The notes under the pieces are model-generated. The model saw only the letters and a list, made by a program, of their open reading frames with translations, did not search any database and was not told the DNA's origin. Source: Candidatus Poribacteria bacterium (GTDB lineage: Bacteria; Poribacteria; WGA-4E; B28-G17). Taken from it: a stretch of DNA of 7,231 bases. The first letter of the stretch is position 1, and every line of letters begins with the position of its first letter. Of the stretch, positions 4,955 through 7,231 are shown piece by piece. The stretch lies in contig QNBQ01000072.1 of assembly GCA_003645735.1 (NCBI GenBank), forward strand, positions 1 to 7,231. The letters are read 5' to 3'. Made by a program: the position numbers and the translations under genes.

Positions 4955-7209
4955 GGACGAAGGCATATACGTTCGTCTTGATCTTAGGAATCGTTTTGGC
5001 GGCCGCCCAGATCGGCCGATCGGCCGTCAGGATAACCTCGATAAAGCTCTCCGAGCTGCCCGAAGGGCTGCTCATAACGGTGAAGGGGACGGGCGAGCTG
5101 AAATACAGGACAGGGGAGGCCGATAGGGTCAAGGGGTTCGTCTTCTACGTCGACATACTCGACTCGCTCTTCTGGGTCAACAGGAAAGGGTATTGGAGCG
5201 TGAAGCCGAGGGCGAGCGAGGTGCAAAAAGTTCTCCTGGCCCAGCACTCCCTCGATCCCCCCTTGACGAGGCTGGCCTTGAGGATGAGCAGGCGTATTTC
5301 GCCCGAGGTCAAGGCTGAAGGGCGCGTCCTGACCGTATCGGTGCCCTTGCACGCGCCCTCCAAACCGGCCGAACGCCGACATCCGGCCTCGATCGAGCCG
5401 ACTATCGAAAAGGCGGCGAAGAAGCACGTGAGGATAACCCACATAGAGATCGAAAGAGAGGAGACGGAGACCAGGCTGATCATCGCCTCGGAGGGGAGGT
5501 TGAAGCCGGAGGCGATCCGGAGCGGGGAAAGCGATGAGGGGTTCGCGCTCAGGATCGAATTGAGAGGGGTGTCGCTTTCGAGGGGGATCCCGAGGACGAT
5601 CGAAGGGGCGCCGCCTATCAGAGAGGTCGAGCTTAACGCCGTCGGCGATAGATGCGATCTGAGGATCCTCCTCACGCGCAAGGCCGTCTACCAAGTGGAC
5701 AGCTCCGAGAAGGGCCTCGTCCTGAGCTTCGAGACGCCGGTGATGGATAGGCTCGTGACGATAAGGGCCGAGGAGGAGAGCCTCGGCAAGATATTGATGT
5801 TGCTCTTCGAGCAATATGGGGCCAACTTCCTGGTCGACAGGGATGTGGACGTAAACCAAAAGGTGACGCTTAACCTGAGGGATGTCCCGCTTAAGAAGGC
5901 GCTTTCGGAGCTGCTGGGATCGCTGGGCTATTCGTTTTACGAGACGGAGGAGGGGATCATCAGGGTGACGGTTAAGAAGCCGGTCGAGGCCAAGGAGGTC
6001 AAGGAAGCCCCGCCCAAGCTGGCCATAAGGAGCTTCAAGCTCAGATATGCCTCGCCTCAAAAGGCTGTGGAGCTGCTCAAGGAGATCGTCCCGTCCGATC
6101 TGAAGCTTCTGGCGGACGATGTCAGCGGGAAGCTGATCCTGTCCGGGGAGGAGGGGAAGGTGACGGCGGCCATCCCGCTGGTCGAAAGCCTCCTGAAGGA
6201 GATCGATCTGCCGGTCGAGGCGCCGAAGGAAACCCCTCCCGTTGAGGAGCGCCCCCCCGAGGTGGTGAGGAGGGTTTTGGAGGTCCATTACTCCGACCCC
6301 GAGGAGCTGAAGAGGTTGCTTCAGCCCTTCCTGTCGCCCATCGGCAAGCTGGAGGCCTTCGCCAAAGGGGGAGGGAAAGGGGGCGCTTCAGCTTCAGGCT
6401 CCGGAGGGACGGCGGCCGAGGCCGCCAAGGGCGGATATCTGGTCGTCGTGGACGTTCCCCAGGCGGTCGACGCGATCAAAAGGGAGCTTGAGAGACTGGA
6501 TAAACCCCCTCACCAGATAGAGATCAAGGCCTGCATAGTCGAGAGGACGATCTCGGACGAGAGCGAGCTGGGGCTGGGCTGGAGCTTCGGATATGAAAAG
6601 GGGAAGACATCGGTCAGCGTCGAATCGCCCGTGGGGGCGGAGGCCAAGGGGCTTGTCGGCTTGAGATACGGCACGCTCTCCCCGACGGAGTTCGCCGCCG
6701 TCCTTAAGGTGATAACCGCCTCCTCCGAGGCGAAGATCCTGTCCAACCCCAGGATCACCGTGATCGAAGGGGAACAGGCGAAGTTCCACAGCGGCGATCA
6801 GGTGGGGTTTTCGAAGGTGACGATACAGGAGGGGATCGAGACGGTGGAGATAGAGTTCAAGGACGTGGGCGTGGTGCTGACCGTTTCGGCGGAGGTGAAG
6901 GAGGAGGATAAGGTGTTGCTGGAGGCCGATGTTCAGGTGAGCGATCTGGGCGAGCTGACCAAGACCGGCGAGCCGACCATCTCCACCAGGGAGGCCCAGA
7001 CGAAGGTGTTGGTCAAAAGCGGCGATACCGTCGTCATAGGCGGGTTGACCTCCGAGAGGAAGATGAAATCGGTCGAGAAGTTCCCCATCCTCGGGGATAT
7101 CCCCTTGATAGGGAGGATATTCAACAACACCAAGACGATCACTAAGAAGAGCGAGGTCATCGTCTTCATCACCCCCAGGATAGCCCGGGTCGGAAAAGCC
7201 GGAGGATAA
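4951..7209 (+). CDS. pilQ: Type IV pilus outer-membrane secretin PilQ
   Basis: PilQ forms the multimeric outer-membrane channel through which the pilus passes. The 752-residue product is complete, with a Sec signal peptide (1 to about 25, A-A-A-Q-I-G-R-S-A). Two regions of AMIN type follow (about 26-132 and 160-262), which in other PilQ proteins bind peptidoglycan. Next are an N0/STN domain (266-345, with V-P-L-K-K-A-L-S-E-L-L), an N1-type domain (358-424), a second N1-type domain (438-519) split by a Gly/Ala/Ser loop, and the secretin core (about 522-745). Core motifs include I-L-S-N-P-R-I-T-V, E-G-E-Q-A-K-F-H-S-G-D-Q-V, D-V-G-V-V-L, V-V-I-G-G-L and P-I-L-G-D-I-P-L-I-G-R-I-F, then E-V-I-V-F-I-T-P-R-I. 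The AMIN and second N1 calls are by pattern and less sure than the core. It overlaps the PilP-like gene by four bases. Confidence 0.96.
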   Translation: MRTKAYTFVLILGIVLAAAQIGRSAVRITSIKLSELPEGLLITVKGTGELKYRTGEADRVKGFVFYVDILDSLFWVNRKGYWSVKPRASEVQKVLLAQHSLDPPLTRLALRMSRRISPEVKAEGRVLTVSVPLHAPSKPAERRHPASIEPTIEKAAKKHVRITHIEIEREETETRLIIASEGRLKPEAIRSGESDEGFALRIELRGVSLSRGIPRTIEGAPPIREVELNAVGDRCDLRILLTRKAVYQVDSSEKGLVLSFETPVMDRLVTIRAEEESLGKILMLLFEQYGANFLVDRDVDVNQKVTLNLRDVPLKKALSELLGSLGYSFYETEEGIIRVTVKKPVEAKEVKEAPPKLAIRSFKLRYASPQKAVELLKEIVPSDLKLLADDVSGKLILSGEEGKVTAAIPLVESLLKEIDLPVEAPKETPPVEERPPEVVRRVLEVHYSDPEELKRLLQPFLSPIGKLEAFAKGGGKGGASASGSGGTAAEAAKGGYLVVVDVPQAVDAIKRELERLDKPPHQIEIKACIVERTISDESELGLGWSFGYEKGKTSVSVESPVGAEAKGLVGLRYGTLSPTEFAAVLKVITASSEAKILSNPRITVIEGEQAKFHSGDQVGFSKVTIQEGIETVEIEFKDVGVVLTVSAEVKEEDKVLLEADVQVSDLGELTKTGEPTISTREAQTKVLVKSGDTVVIGGLTSERKMKSVEKFPILGDIPLIGRIFNNTKTITKKSEVIVFITPRIARVGKAGG
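6355..6435 (+). other. Gly/Ala/Ser-rich low-complexity loop in PilQ
   Basis: PilQ residues 469-495 are nearly all Gly, Ala, Ser and Lys and interrupt the second N1-type domain between the strand after L-S-P-I-G-K and the strand Y-L-V-V-V-D. Flexible loops at this place are common in secretin N domains, so this is probably a surface loop rather than a domain boundary. Confidence 0.7.
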
Positions 7210-7231
7210 GCCCGCCCCCACACCTCCCCCC
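7210..7231. other. Non-coding tail after pilQ, cut by the window end
   Basis: Twenty-two C-rich bases follow the TAA. No convincing terminator is seen: GGAGG at 7201-7205 could pair with CCTCC at 7223-7227, but the stem is only 5 base pairs and no T-run follows within the window. Confidence 0.6.

Noticed and set aside
4984..6288. Long open frame on the - strand (434 codons) opposite pilQ
   Set aside because: It lies entirely against the secure pilQ reading frame, and its Arg/Leu/Asp/Gln-rich translation shows no family motif. It has no independent support.
7201..7227. Possible terminator hairpin GGAGG / CCTCC after pilQ
   Set aside because: The stem is only 5 base pairs with a 17-base loop, no T-run is visible, and the window ends. 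The GGAGG could equally be a ribosome site for a gene beyond the edge.

Overview
The window holds one tightly packed, single-direction operon for a type IV pilus (T4P) machine of a diderm bacterium. All six genes are on the + strand and five of the six run stop-into-start. In order they are: a large, 5'-truncated PilX-like minor pilin or tip protein (1-2196), pilM (2196-3281), pilN (3278-3925), pilO (3922-4503), a short PilP/GspC-like gene (4487-4954) and the outer-membrane secretin pilQ (4951-7209). Only 22 bases of non-coding DNA follow pilQ. No RNA genes, mobile elements, CRISPR array or promoter are visible. The operon promoter must lie upstream of the window, and the DNA ends before any terminator.

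How the parts work together: PilM (cytoplasmic, actin-like fold) should bind the VNLLP motif at the N-terminus of PilN. PilN and PilO, each with one membrane helix, a coiled coil and a ferredoxin-like periplasmic domain, pair in the inner membrane. The PilP-like protein bridges this platform to the N domains of PilQ, through whose ring the pilus passes. The first gene product is the likely cargo or tip: four copies of an acidic pilin-like module followed by a TGS-rich beta domain of the DUF7305 type, which is commonly found at the C-terminus of PilX-type proteins. Motor ATPases, platform protein PilC, prepilin peptidase and major pilin are not in the window.

Organism: the secretin and PilMNOPQ alignment complex indicate an outer membrane. 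The DNA is GC-rich, yet Arg is read mostly from AGG and Ile often from ATA, a usage seen in several thermophilic or deep-branching uncultured lineages. The divergent PilP and the PilX-DUF7305 neighbour argue against a typical proteobacterium. A lineage such as Poribacteria is possible, but this is a weak guess and the phylum cannot be fixed from this sequence.

The least ordinary part is the first gene: a multi-module, strongly acidic pilus-associated protein with internal duplications still visible at DNA level, translationally coupled to pilM. The other genes are recognisable T4P components with some local oddities: a Lys/Glu/Ala-rich insertion in PilN, no good lipobox in the PilP-like protein, and a PilQ with apparently two AMIN and two N1-type domains.
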